This document shows, one piece after another, positions 22,334 to 32,947 of a stretch of 64,000 nt of DNA. Source of the DNA: Chamaecyparis obtusa (lineage: Eukaryota; Streptophyta; Pinopsida; Cupressales; Cupressaceae); NCBI GenBank assembly GCA_027943335.1, contig BSBK01007855.1:62001-126000 (forward strand), in the 5' to 3' direction. The position numbers and the translations under genes were made by a program. Below the pieces are notes generated by a model that was not told the origin of the DNA, ran no database searches, and worked only from the letters and a program-made list of their open reading frames with translations. The first letter of the stretch is position 1. Every line of letters starts with the position of its first letter.

Positions 22334-23498
22334 TGTTAGAAAGTAAAGATCCCCAAGATAACTAAGAGGGGGGGGGGGGGGTGAATCAGTTATCAGATAA
22401 TTTATCCATTCAATAACTTTAAACAATATAATCAATGTACCGATCAACCATAGAAAGATAATCATACACAATTGCACAATAACACAAGATATGTTAACTA
22501 GGGAACCTCTTGAAAAGAGTAAACCCCGATGGGAATGATGCCCACAAAATGATGCACTAATATGAAAGTTCCTTGTTAGAGGATGGACCCTGTTAGGAGT
22601 CTTATGAAATATGTTCAGTACATATAAATCCCTGTTAGGAGATTTTGAATCCCTGTTAAAAGATTCTAACCCAGTTAAGAGTTTATGGAAGACAGAAGGA
22701 CCCACTACCCAAACAACTTCAAGGCAAGATCTCTAAACCCACTGTCCAAAAGATCTTAGAATTATTCAATAGAATAATATGAAATATATTACCTCCTTCA
22801 CACTATGCCAAAACTGCACTCTCTGCTACACAAGATCACAATTCCAGATCTCTGTACTCACAAGTCTTCCTTCATCACTGAATTAGCTCTTTTCTTCACT
22901 TCATGCATATATTCACATCTCACTCTTTATAGTACACATTAAAATAAGGAAAAAATTCCTTCTTATATACCAAACTCAAATAATTACAAATGAGTCAGTC
23001 CTCAATTACAAAATAATAAATTCTACATGCTACACACATAATTCACATAAAACTGTCAGCTTCCAGTTACTGTAACTTTCTCCAAACATATCCTCAAAGT
23101 TTGTGCTATGAACCACATCATCATTAATGAATCTCCAACATTCCTTTAACTGTGCAAAATTAGATTCCATCCCAGCTAAGAGATATCCTCCGATTTCTGA
23201 ACATCGCTACACAGAAACACTGTCTAAACATTACTTTCACAAAAATGGTCATAACTCTTACAAATGAATGAATTTCTTTTTGCACTATTAACCATATGTT
23301 AATAACACACCAAAGAACATACCATCAACTATGCAAAATCCAATCTGCAATAAAACATGTGCGCAAAACAAAACTATACCTACTTTCGTGCTAATATCCA
23401 GAATATCACTGTGTTGACATCAATGATAATCCAAGTCATGAATGCAACAACAACTGCTATAGAATGACTGCCAAAACACTTTGCATTCATTCCTAACA
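22334..23498 (-). repeat. 3' LTR of copia element A
   Basis: TGTTAGAAAGTAAAG to CATTCCTAACA. It differs from the 5' LTR at scattered positions and in the length of the G-run. The ORF at 22304-22705 is inside it and is not a gene. Confidence 0.95.
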
Positions 23499-23852
23499 AT
23501 CTCCCCCATTGGCATTGATGGCAACATAGATGAAAAACATCCAATGTTCCAAAAATCCAATACTGCAACATCACTGCAAAATATCAAATCAAATCTTGCT
23601 TCGTTTTCCTATTCAGCTCTCTCATACAATCCACAATGTTTTTCATGTATATCTCTCCCCCATTGACATCAATGACATAAATTATATCACTAAGTCAACA
23701 ACAAATTAATGTCAAAAGACACTTTTTAGAAGAATACAATAACAAGAGTCCTCATGACTCAGCTCATAAACTCCCCCATAGAGGAAGTTCCAACATCTAA
23801 TCCAGAAGAAAGATAGGGCTCATATACCACTGGATAGATGCAATCATCTACA
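23499..23852 (-). other. 3' untranslated region of element A with two purine tracts
   Basis: The purine tract at 23499-23509 (plus strand ATCTCCCCCAT) abuts the LTR. A second one with the same core, ATCTCTCCCCCATTGAC, lies about 150 bp further in (near 23650-23666). No gene is seen here. Confidence 0.7.
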
Positions 23853-25213
23853 TCAATTCTCAAAAATAGGTTGGGGCATAACCCCAAGCATACCTCTCAG
23901 ATACACAAATGTATCCTTAGGTAAAGGCTTTGTAAATATATCTGCTATCTGCTCCTTTGTACTTATGTACTCCAATCTTACTTCTTTTTTTGCAACTTTC
24001 TCTCTTACAACATGATACTTGATCTCAATATGTTTAGTCTTAGAATGTAAAATAGGATTTTTTGACATACTCACTGTACTGGTGTTATCACAATGTATAA
24101 CAATAGGCTCATCAAACTTTATTCCAATATCCTTCAACATCTGCTTCATCCAAATAATCTAATTACAATTATTTGCTACTGCAACATATTCTGCTTTTGC
24201 TATGCTTTGTGAAGTACAATTCTACTTCTTACTTAGCCAAGAGACCAATTTACCTCTAAGAAAAAAGGCTCCACCACTGGTGCTTTTCTTGTCATCAACG
24301 CTGCCTTCCCAATCTGCATCAGTATAGGCACATAAGGTAAAATCATCAGAATTCTCATTCCATAATCCATTATTCCTTTCAGATATCTCAGTATCCTCTT
24401 TACAGCTGCATAATGTAATTCTCTAGGTTCTACTTGAAATATTTCTACAATCCCCACTAAATGTGCTATATCTAGTCTTGTATGTGTCAAGTATTGCAAT
24501 CCTCCAATCATAGATCTGTACTTTTTTTGCTCAACTGTTGGTGTCTCATCTTTGCTAGATAACTTATGTCCGATTACCATATGTGTTCCAACAGTTTTAG
24601 AATCTTCCATTCCAAATCTTTTCAATAATTCATTTAAATACTTAGTCTGACTTACAAATGTACCTTCCTTGCTTTGTGTTATCTATAATCCCAAAAAATA
24701 TTTCATTTCTCCAATCATGCTCATCTCAAATTCAGTCTTCATTTCATCTGCAAATTTGTCACTAGCTTCATCTTCTCCTCCAAAGATAATATCATCAACA
24801 AATATAACTATAACCAACAAACCATTCTCAATTTCTTTTGTGTATAAGTTACTATCTATTGTTCCTTTTATAAATCTCAATTTCAATAAATACTTATCCA
24901 ATCTTGCATACCAGGTTCTAGGTGCTTGTTTTAATCCATATAAAGCTTTCTTTAACTTACATACCATATCTCCTTCTTGTGTCAAAGGAAAACCTTCAGG
25001 CTACTCAATGTAGACTTCTTCTAATTCACCATTCAAAAATGCTGACTTCACATCCATCTGATACACTCTGAATTTCTTCTAAGTTGCATATGCTAGAAAC
25101 ATGCTCACTGCTTCAAGTCTAGCCATAGGTGCAAAAGTTTCTTCATAGTCAATTCCTTCTTGTTGTGAATATCCTTTACATACCAATATTGCTTTGTTTC
25201 TTATCACTTCTCC
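23853..25213 (-). pseudogene. pol: Copia reverse transcriptase and RNase H of element A
   Basis: The frame continues from 25214 with a few stops. It shows [12 protein letters not shown] (about 25040), [11 protein letters not shown], the catalytic FVDDIIFGG (about 24790), then FGMEDSKTVGTH, and the RNase H end with VIHCDNTSTVSMSKNP and KHIEIKYHVVREKV, finishing IADIFTKPLPKD near 23915. Two of the stops stand where Gln or Trp is expected, consistent with C-to-T change. The product would copy element RNA; this copy is inactive because of the stops. Confidence 0.9.
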
Positions 25214-27466
25214 TTATTCATTCATCTTATTTCTGAATACCCACTTTGTTCCAATCACATTCTTGTCTTGAGGTCTAGGGACCAATTCCCATGTCTTGTT
25301 TTTTTCAATCTGCTCTAGTTCTTCTTTCATAGCATTGATCCAATGTTCATCTTCACAAGTTTCATTAGTAGTCTTAGGTTCAATTTGAGAAATCAAACAT
25401 AAATGTACCTTATTTCGAGTCAAAGCTCCTCTATCTAAACTTCCAATAACTTGCTCAACAGGGTGATGTCTTGAAGTATACCTGTTAGGTGTCATAGTTA
25501 CTGATCTTGTTTCGACTGTAGATTCTTCTTTGCTTTCTTCTCTGTTTTCTTCTCTATTTTCTTCTCTATCTTCTTCAGTATGACTTTCATTTAGCAAATC
25601 ACTGTTAGTTTCAAAAAATAATTCTACATTTTCAATGTTAGGCTGAGGTTGTGCTTCTCCATCAGATTCATAATCAAGCATTCTTTCCTGAATTTTAAAC
25701 TTCTCATCAACTTTTACATTTTCACTTTCAACAATAGTCTTAGTTCTTTTGTTATAACATCTATATGCTTTGCTTTTTAAAGAATATCCAAGAAATATTC
25801 CTTCATCACTTCTAGGATCAAACTTTCCTATATCATCATCTCTCTTTATAAAATATTTACTTCCAAAAATTCTAAAATACTTAACTGAGGGTGTATGTCC
25901 AAACCATAATTCATAAGGTGTCTTGTTTGTATCTGCTCTGATTTGTACTTTGTTCATAGTGTGTACTGCTATGTTCACTGCTTCTCTCCAAAAAGTTTTA
26001 GCCAAATCATTTTCAAACAACATAGCTCTTGCTGCTTCAGTTATTGACCTGTTCCTTCTTTCTACAATACCATTTTGTTCTGGTGTTCTAGGGGCTGAAA
26101 GTTGTCTCTTAATACCATTCATTTCACAAAAAGTGTTAAACTCTCTAGATGTAAATTCACCACCTCTATCAGATCTTAGACACTTAATCTTCTTTCCAGA
26201 TTCATTCTCAATTTTTCTTTTCATGATCTTAAACTTATCAAATGCTTTAGATTTTTCTTTCAAAAATGCAATCCACATCATTCTTGTAAAATCATCAACA
26301 AGAATCATAAAATACCTTTCACCATAGAATCCTTTAGTCCTAGTAGGACCACTCAAGTCTGTATGAACAATCTCCAACTTCTCTGCTGATGTGAACTTCT
26401 TGTTTGGAAATGAACTCCTTTTCTGCTTTGCCATCATACATTCTTTGCAAATCATGTTAGTAGGTTTCATAATTCTAGGTAAATGTCTTACCGCAAGTGT
26501 AGTGCTCACCTTGACAATATTATCAAAGTTTATATGACAAAAACTTTTATGCCATAACCAACTATCATCAATCCTAGTTATCAAACATGTCATCTCAGTA
26601 GGATTCAACTGAAATACATTACCTCTGGTTCTGGATCCTTTTCCAATCAGATTTGCATCTTTATCTTTTATCACACAAGTTTTCTCAGAAAACCAAACTT
26701 GATAACCCTTATCAGCCAATTGTCCATCACTTAGTAGATTATGTCTTAGTCCATTAACAAAGTAAACATCATCAGTGTTAGTCTTTCCATCAAGATTAAT
26801 AGATCCTATACCCTTAATCAAACAAGGTGCATTGTTACCAACCCTAACAATTCCTCCATCATAATTATCTAACTTAACAAACTTTCTTTTATCTCCAGTC
26901 ATATGATGTGAACAACCACTGTCTATAATCCAATCAGATTTCTTTTCAACTTGTGAAACTAATTCTTTTTCTTCCCTTTTATCAAATTCATAACTTTCTT
27001 CTTTAATTGCTACAAATCCTATTTCCTCAAAGTTATCATTATCACTATCACTTAAATTTTTTTCAATTCCTAATTCAAGATCTTCATCATTTGCATAATA
27101 AAATTCTTTAGATCTCCTAGGTTTAAAGTTGCTTCTATACTTCTTAACTCTTTTAGAACATTTAGATGCAAAATGACCATATTCTTGACAAGTCCAACAT
27201 TTAAAGATTTTCTTACCATCTGGTTCTCTTTTTACAAGTAATGCAATACCTTCTTCAATCTTCTTATCTTCCTTAGATCTGCTACTGCTGGCATAATCTC
27301 CATTCACACTAGTACTTCTTGTAGGTCTAATGCTAAGAGCACTGAATGCTATTTCCATTCTAGGTAGCTCTCCTGATAATCTCAAGTTCATCTCTGTTGT
27401 TTCTAATCTTCCAAGAAGAGTCTCTCTTGAAAAGTTTGATGTACAAGGTATCACTTGTTCAATCAT
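25214..27466 (-). CDS. pol: Copia Gag C-terminus, protease, integrase and start of reverse transcriptase, element A
   Basis: A single open frame of 750 codons. A zinc knuckle CWTCQEYGHFASKC is at residues 90-103. Protease motif WIIDSGCSHHMT has the catalytic Asp at 182. The integrase zinc domain has H306, H311, C340 and C343. The integrase core has D370 (HTDLSGP), D433 (RSDRGGEF) and E469 (NGIVERRN), so all three catalytic residues are present. The integrase tail is Glu-rich, and the reverse transcriptase start (EELEQIEKNKTWE, GTKWVFRNK) follows to a TAA at 25214. The frame opens right after a stop that separates it from gag. It is the longest open coding stretch in the window. Confidence 0.93.
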   Translation of the reverse strand: MIEQVIPCTSNFSRETLLGRLETTEMNLRLSGELPRMEIAFSALSIRPTRSTSVNGDYASSSRSKEDKKIEEGIALLVKREPDGKKIFKCWTCQEYGHFASKCSKRVKKYRSNFKPRRSKEFYYANDEDLELGIEKNLSDSDNDNFEEIGFVAIKEESYEFDKREEKELVSQVEKKSDWIIDSGCSHHMTGDKRKFVKLDNYDGGIVRVGNNAPCLIKGIGSINLDGKTNTDDVYFVNGLRHNLLSDGQLADKGYQVWFSEKTCVIKDKDANLIGKGSRTRGNVFQLNPTEMTCLITRIDDSWLWHKSFCHINFDNIVKVSTTLAVRHLPRIMKPTNMICKECMMAKQKRSSFPNKKFTSAEKLEIVHTDLSGPTRTKGFYGERYFMILVDDFTRMMWIAFLKEKSKAFDKFKIMKRKIENESGKKIKCLRSDRGGEFTSREFNTFCEMNGIKRQLSAPRTPEQNGIVERRNRSITEAARAMLFENDLAKTFWREAVNIAVHTMNKVQIRADTNKTPYELWFGHTPSVKYFRIFGSKYFIKRDDDIGKFDPRSDEGIFLGYSLKSKAYRCYNKRTKTIVESENVKVDEKFKIQERMLDYESDGEAQPQPNIENVELFFETNSDLLNESHTEEDREENREENREESKEESTVETRSVTMTPNRYTSRHHPVEQVIGSLDRGALTRNKVHLCLISQIEPKTTNETCEDEHWINAMKEELEQIEKNKTWELVPRPQDKNVIGTKWVFRNKMNE

Positions 27467-27481
27467 CTGCGTTGTCTGCTT

Positions 27482-28012
27482 GAATACTCATGTCAAAGTT
27501 CTCAGAATTTTCCATATCACTTCATTCGCTGTCTTATCACCTCTACAAGACTTTATTCCTATCACAATCTCAGACATCCTACCAATATTACTTCTAATAG
27601 ATTCATCTTCCATCATTCTGATATCTTCAAATGCACAAATCCAATTATGTAATCTAGCCTTCTTTGCATGTTCATCACCTTCAAAAGTAGAATGTAAAGC
27701 TTTCCAAATTGCATGAGATGTTTTCAAACATCTTACCTGACTATATTCATTCTCTGGTAGTGCTGATAAAAGTGGTTCTCTTGCAAGTATGTTACACATG
27801 AATAGATCTAGTTCATCTTTAGTTCCTGCCTCTAGATTGTCTTCCTCAATGATAGTCTTCTCATTCTTTGTAATCAACCAATAACTTGGTCCTAAACATA
27901 ATAGATGTGTCTTCATCTTTTCTTTCCAGCTGTCAAAATTTACTCCATCAAACTTAGGGCTTTCTTTTCCAAAATTCGCTATGGATCTCCATGGATCTCC
28001 TTAAGTTGTTAA
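27482..28012 (-). pseudogene. gag: Copia Gag N-terminal part of element A
   Basis: The reading frame passes through KFDGVNFDSWKEKMKTHLL, the typical start of plant copia Gag (UBN2 type), then IWKALHSTFEGDEHAKKARL. It ends in a TGA near 27485, just before the 750-codon frame. The upstream ATG near 27998 is out of frame, so the start is damaged. Gag assembles the virus-like particle. The gene begins about 25-40 bp downstream of the primer site, as usual. Confidence 0.85.
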
Positions 28013-28034
28013 ACTTTTCTTTCAAGGACCTGCC

Positions 28035-28048
28035 GCTCTGATACCAAT
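28035..28048 (-). other. tRNA-iMet primer-binding site of element A
   Basis: GCTCTGATACCAAT on the plus strand is ATTGGTATCAGAGC in sense and directly follows the 5' LTR. It has the full 12-base match to the end of initiator tRNA-Met. Confidence 0.95.
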
Positions 28049-29212
28049 TGTTAGAAAGTAAAGATGCCCAAGATAACTGAGAGGGGGGGGGGGGGTGAAT
28101 CAGTTATCAAATAATTTATCCATTCAACAGCTTTAAACAATATAATCAATGTACCGATCAACCATAGAAAGATAATCATACACAATTGCACAATAACACA
28201 AGATATGTTAACTAGGGAACCTCTTGAAAAGAGTAAACCCCAGTGGGAATGATGCCCAAAAAATGATGCACGAATATGAAAGTTCCTTGTTAGAGGATGG
28301 ACCCTGTTAGGAGTCTTATGAAATACATTCAGTACATATAAATCCCTGTTAGGAGATTTTGAATCCCTGTTAAAAGATTCTAACCTGGTTAAGAGTTTAT
28401 GGAAGATAGAAGGACCCACTGCCCAAACAACTTCAAGGCAATATCTCTGAACCCAATGTCCAAAAGATCTTAGAATTATTCAATAGAATAATATGAAATA
28501 TATTACCTCCTTCACACTATGCCAAAACTACACTCTCTGCTACACAAGATCACAATTCCAGATCTCTGTACTCACAAGTCTTCCTTCATCACTGAATTAG
28601 CTCTTTTCTTCACTTCATGCATATATTCACATCTCAATCTTTATAGTACACATTAGAATAAGGAAAAAATTCCTTCTTATATACCAAACTCAAATAATTA
28701 CAAATGAGTCGGTCCTCAATTACAAAATAATAAATTCTACATGCTACACATAGAATTCACATAAAACTGTCGGCTTCCAGTTACTGTAACTTTCTCCAAA
28801 CATATCCTTAAAGTTTGTGCTATGAAGCACATCAACATTAATGAGTCTCCAACATGCATTTAACTACACAAAATCAGATTCCATCCTAGCTAAGAGATAT
28901 CCTCTGATTTCTGAACATCGCTTCACAGAAACACTGTCTAAACACTGCTTTCAAAAAAATGGTCATAACTCTTACAAATGAATGAATTTCTTTTTGCGCT
29001 ATTAACCATAGGTTAATAACACACCAAAGAACATACCATCAACTGTTAAAAAGCCAATCTACAATAAAACATGTGCGCAAAACAAAATTGTACCTGCTTT
29101 CATGCTAATATCCAGAATATCACTGTGTTGACATCAATGATAATCCAAGTCATGAATGCAACAACAACTACTACAGAATGACTGCCAAAACACTTTGCAT
29201 TCATTCCTAACA
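28049..29212 (-). repeat. 5' LTR of copia element A
   Basis: TGTTAGAAAGTAAAG to CATTCCTAACA, 1164 bp, followed by the TSD copy ATATT. It should hold the promoter for the element's RNA on the minus strand; I cannot pinpoint a TATA box with confidence. Confidence 0.95.
28072..28108 (-). other. C-run hairpin near the LTR end, element A
   Basis: GATAACTGA (28072-28080) and TCAGTTATC (28100-28108) form a perfect 9-bp inverted repeat around the G-run (C-run in sense). The other LTR has the same stem with one G-T pair (22357-22394). Confidence 0.8.
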
Positions 29213-29217
29213 ATATT

Positions 29218-30044
29218 TATATTTGCACAATTAACTAAAGCTTCTACAGAGTATGAGGATACCCCATCTCAGTGCGCATAAATTTTGGAGCAGTACGGAT
29301 GAAGTTATTTGAAGTTTACCGAAGACAGTTTTGCAGACAGAACAATTTTGGAGACAGTATTAGTGAAAGAGTTAAGGAATTATTTTTCTTGTCAAAATAA
29401 TGACTTAACATTATGAAGGGATGACATCCTAGATGTTTACCCTTGGATAAAGATTTTGGAAGCCGACCATATGAAGTTATTAGCTCTAATAACGCATATA
29501 TTAGGCATACTTGAAATGTAATGAGTATGATGTTTTTTGTAAAAAAAAGAAGAAAAGGATAACTTGTGAAAGTTGTATATTGTGACAATAGAAAAGGCTA
29601 TTGATGTGAAGTTGTAAGCAATACCATATTATAGTCAGAAACATTTTGTATTACCTATTTGGGCAGTGAGCTCAGCTGGTGATCAGGTTTTGTAATCTAA
29701 CTCCTAATAGGGTTAAGGCTTCTAACAAGGCCTAAAGTCCTTTAACCAGGATAGATCTACTATACATTGTAAATAGACTCTTAATAGAGTCCAATATCCC
29801 TAACATGATACTTTTGATTAGTGAAATTTGTGGGTACCATCCCCACTGGGGTTTTCCCTTGGCCAAGGTTTCCTCAAGAACATATCATGTGTTATGAGTT
29901 CTTTCTATTTACTGCTATGTCTGTTAATTAGCTTGATAATCTTTGTATGCACTAAAGTAATCTGTTATATCCATAAGTGGGCAAAAGTAAAAGTTTGTGA
30001 AATACTGATTCACCCCCCCCTCTCAGTATTTCCTATTTCTAACA
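29218..30044 (+). repeat. 3' LTR of element B, right part
   Basis: Continues from 22333 after element A is removed and matches 18050-18876 of the 5' LTR. It ends CCTATTTCTAACA, followed by the TSD copy CTGCC. The ORF 29316-29588 is a shadow. Confidence 0.92.
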
Positions 30045-30049
30045 CTGCC

Positions 30050-31135
30050 AACATATTCTTCTATTTCTACCTCAGATATCTCATAGCCAAAAGGATCTAT
30101 GAACTCAATTCTAGGTTCCACTGCTTCAATATAGGTAAAGTCAATGTCAATCATGAAACATATATCATTTTGATACTTCTTCACAAGTGATTGTGGAATT
30201 CTTGATCTGCTAGTTACCATGTTCCAAAATGTCTTCATTACTAACATAACACTCTCATTTACTTTGTCAATAACATGTCTCAAATATACTTTATTTATCC
30301 TTTCCATAGTACTTTTTCCATCATTCAAATCATTTGAAATGGTGTATGAAAATCTTCTCAATGAGTGGAAAAACATGTATGTGATTAAGGATGAGAATCT
30401 AAATTGTCCATACTTAGATTTCTTAATCTTCTCCAAGTTTTCAAACAATTGAATTCTCAGAATTTCACACATATCAACTGGCACCTTGTCAACACACATA
30501 AATAGGCAATATGTACCATTCCAACTACCATATCATCTTCTCTAGAATTTGCACAAAACTTAGTGGTTAGGATCTTGCATAGGTATCTCACATCATCTTG
30601 TTTGATTTTGCTGATCACAATTCCTCTACCATTGTAGGATGAACCTGTGTTGTCCATGACTATTTTTATCATTTAAAGGAATAGTACCAACTTTAGATAA
30701 ACTTGTGACTTCATGAATCAAGTCAGCTGTAATGTCTATCACTCTATCCTCTAGCCAAAACTTCCCATTATGAATTCTGATCAAAATAATCTTAGTGCAT
30801 TCTTCATTGTCAAACTCATACTTCAAAGCATACTTAACAATCTCATTGTCTTTCAAATGTTCATAACCTTGTTTCAATGACATATCATGGTTGTAAATCT
30901 TCTGATATTCATTTGTAAAATCACTATCACCGAGGGTTTCTAACTTGCATCCAAGATAACTCCTTACATTTTCCAAATGCAAAAATCCGTCTGGTACAGA
31001 TGACAATGCTAACCTAGGATCATCTTCTTCCAAGGGTTCTACTGGTTCCCTCTTCATTCTTGGTCTATTCTTATCTCTGACATTATGAATTAAGGATACA
31101 TCCATGACTACTTTAAATTCCTTATGCTGATTCAA
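30050..31135 (-). pseudogene. ORF2 of element C, N-terminal part
   Basis: Frame blocks run from HKEFKVVMDVSLIHN (about 31100) through ENVRSYLGCKLETLGD, GKFWLEDRVIDITADLIHE (30745), IKIVMDNTGSSYNGRGIVIS, a Cys/Asp-rich stretch, YGQFRFSSLITYMFFHSLRR and RIEFIDPFGYEISEVEIEEYV. They then meet element B at 30049. The order and residues agree with J (50743-51938). No ATG lies at the very start; the first is MDVSLIHN. The WLEDRVIDITADLIHE-type block is reminiscent of plant transposon-associated proteins of unknown function, a weak impression. Two frame breaks (near 30490 and 30640) make it a pseudogene. Confidence 0.7.
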
Positions 31136-31553
31136 AGATCTGCCAAGATAAATACCTCAAATTCATGATTTTAGGGCTTCCGTAGATTCGGCGCTCAAAT
31201 CTTTCACCAAATCACTACAAAATGCTTCCAATCTCTTTTCTTTTCTCTCCTAAACACTTCAATATGCTTTGATGATAAAATAGCTCTGATCATAACCTTT
31301 TATTACTTCAATCTCACTTAGATCTGACATCGCATTCAATTCTTTTGCTGCTTCTTTCCAAAAAGTTGTTTCTGCAATCCTGCAAAACTTAAAACTTCTT
31401 GTGATCTCACAAAACATAATATTTTATTTTGCACTCTTAACCATAGCATTAGTACATCATAAACTACCTTACATTAACTGCACAAGACTTAATTCATCAA
31501 AAATCTACTTCTACACTAATTCTAAGTTCCTAATCTACTGTAATTTATATAAA
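31136..31553 (-). other. Spacer between ORF1 and ORF2 of element C
   Basis: About 0.4 kb without a sustained frame. It is well conserved in J (51939-52356). At the ORF2 side it reads ATTTATCTTGGCAG then A in sense, which looks like a 3' splice site. Its conservation in two separate copies suggests a function such as an intron or an internal promoter. Confidence 0.45.
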
Positions 31554-32905
31554 TTAAGTGCTTTGAGTTAGGTCAAGTAAGGATTCATTATTACCACTTG
31601 ATACTTCACCTTTCTGATTACCTTCAATGTTGAATATGTCTCCTTGATCTGTGCCTTTAACAAACATCACTTCATCTACATTACTAGAACAACCTTTTTG
31701 TTTGTTACTTGCATCTTCATTTCTTCTTGCATGATTTCTAGGGTTAGGGTTAGGATGAAAAACTCCATTGTTCATTTTGCAAAACCTTTTTGTATGTCCA
31801 ATCTTGTTACATATCTAAAAAACAATTCCATTGTTCCCATATCTTGGTCCTTGCTGATTGACTTGTGATTTGTAGTTTCTAGCAATGTGTCCAATCTTGT
31901 TGCATCTATAACATACTTCTCCATTTCTTCTGTTCATATCTTCAGTAGGTCTCTTATCTGCATTGTTAGTATTCCTAAACATTCTACTACCATAATTATT
32001 CTCAATAACTTTAGATCTTCTACATTCAATAGCTCTATGTCCAAAACCATGACAATTATAACAATAACCATTAAGAGGTTTAAATTGTTTACCTATGCAA
32101 TCTCTCTTCATATGACCAATAGTATTACAACCAAAACATCTACCTTTGAATTCTCTTTGCATACCTTGGGCTGATTCTTCTTGGTTTGGTGGTTCTTCTT
32201 CTTTAGGTGGTTCTACACCCTTTAGGTGGTTCTTCTCCTTTAGGTGTGTCTTCAGATTTGTTGATCTCATCTGACTTCTTCTCATCTATGCTTTCAGATT
32301 CTTTTAGATCTGGTTCCTTGCTTTCATTATTTGTTTTGAATATATTAAATCCAAGTCCAGTATTATCATAGGATGGTTTTCCATAAGATACTTGTTCATC
32401 GATCTTCTCACTATTTGAATATAGCCTTTCAATTTTTTGTTTGGATTGAGTCAATTCACCTTTCACAATCTTGTTGTATTTCTCAAGTTCTACATGCTGC
32501 AAATTTAGTTTCTCAAATTCAGATGTTACTTTCCCAAGTTTAGATTTTAATTCTTCATTCTCAATCTTCAACCTTTCATTCTTAGATCTCAGATTTGCTT
32601 CATTTTTGTCATTTCCATCTTTCAAAATAAGCTTCAGATTTGCTATCTTTAGTTCATTCTTAAGGATCACATTTTTTTTTCTAAATTGTCATCACAATCT
32701 TCAATAAGAATTTCAGATTCTTTTTCAGATTTCAGATCTTCTACCTTGTTTTTCAATTTCTCAATAAGGTTCTTTGCATCATCATATTTCCTTTTTAGAG
32801 TGTTTCTTTCATTAGTAAGCATATCAATCTGTTCAAGAGCTTCTTCAAGATTCTTCTGTAGTTGATCCATATCCATAGAGATCTTACTCAAGCTGCTAGG
32901 CTTTC
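31554..32905 (-). pseudogene. ORF1 of element C: coiled coil with four zinc knuckles
   Basis: It begins at MDMDQLQKNLEEALEQ near 32875. A Lys/Glu coiled coil covers about 160 residues (LTNERNTLKRKYDDAKN, YNKIVKGELTQSK). An acidic Glu/Lys/Pro linker follows, then the zinc knuckles CFGCNTIGHMKRDC, CYNCHGFGHRAIEC, one with its last Cys lost (CYRCNKIGHIARNY), and one with its first Cys changed. It ends in a Ser/Asn-rich tail (ESLLDLTQST, 31554). There is a frameshift near 32670 and another near 32210. By analogy with Gag it should bind RNA through the knuckles and assemble through the coiled coil. Confidence 0.75.
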
Positions 32906-32933
32906 CTTGAATGATTCTTCTTTGAGTAACTAA

Positions 32934-32947
32934 GCTCTGATACCAAT
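32934..32947 (-). other. tRNA-iMet primer-binding site of element C
   Basis: GCTCTGATACCAAT abuts the 5' LTR and is an exact match to the initiator tRNA-Met 3' complement. Confidence 0.95.

Larger units (their letters stand above)
22334..29212 (-). mobile_element. Element A: nearly complete Ty1/copia retrotransposon
   Basis: Two LTRs of about 1165 bp (22334-23498 and 28049-29212) with TG and CA ends are flanked by the perfect TSD ATATT (22329-22333 and 29213-29217). On the minus strand follow an intact tRNA-Met primer site, gag, zinc knuckle, protease, integrase, reverse transcriptase, RNase H and a purine tract. It is inserted in the 3' LTR of B. The coding region has few stops, making it the best-preserved autonomous element in the window and the youngest event in this nest. 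Confidence 0.95.
17866..30044 (+). mobile_element. Element B: deletion derivative of the C/J family, interrupted by A
   Basis: 5' LTR 17866-18876 and a 3' LTR split into 22145-22333 and 29218-30044. The TSD CTGCC is perfect (17861-17865 and 30045-30049). LTR length is about 1.01 kb. The internal part is only about 3.3 kb and encodes the coiled coil of ORF1 fused to the second half of ORF2. The zinc knuckles, the spacer and the first part of ORF2 are missing. It lies within ORF2 of C in the opposite orientation. Confidence 0.9.

Noticed and set aside
22366..22382. Long G-runs as possible G-quadruplex or assembly artefact
   Set aside because: A single run per LTR does not make a standard four-tract quadruplex. 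Runs recur at the same place in every LTR, so they are real, though their exact length may be uncertain.
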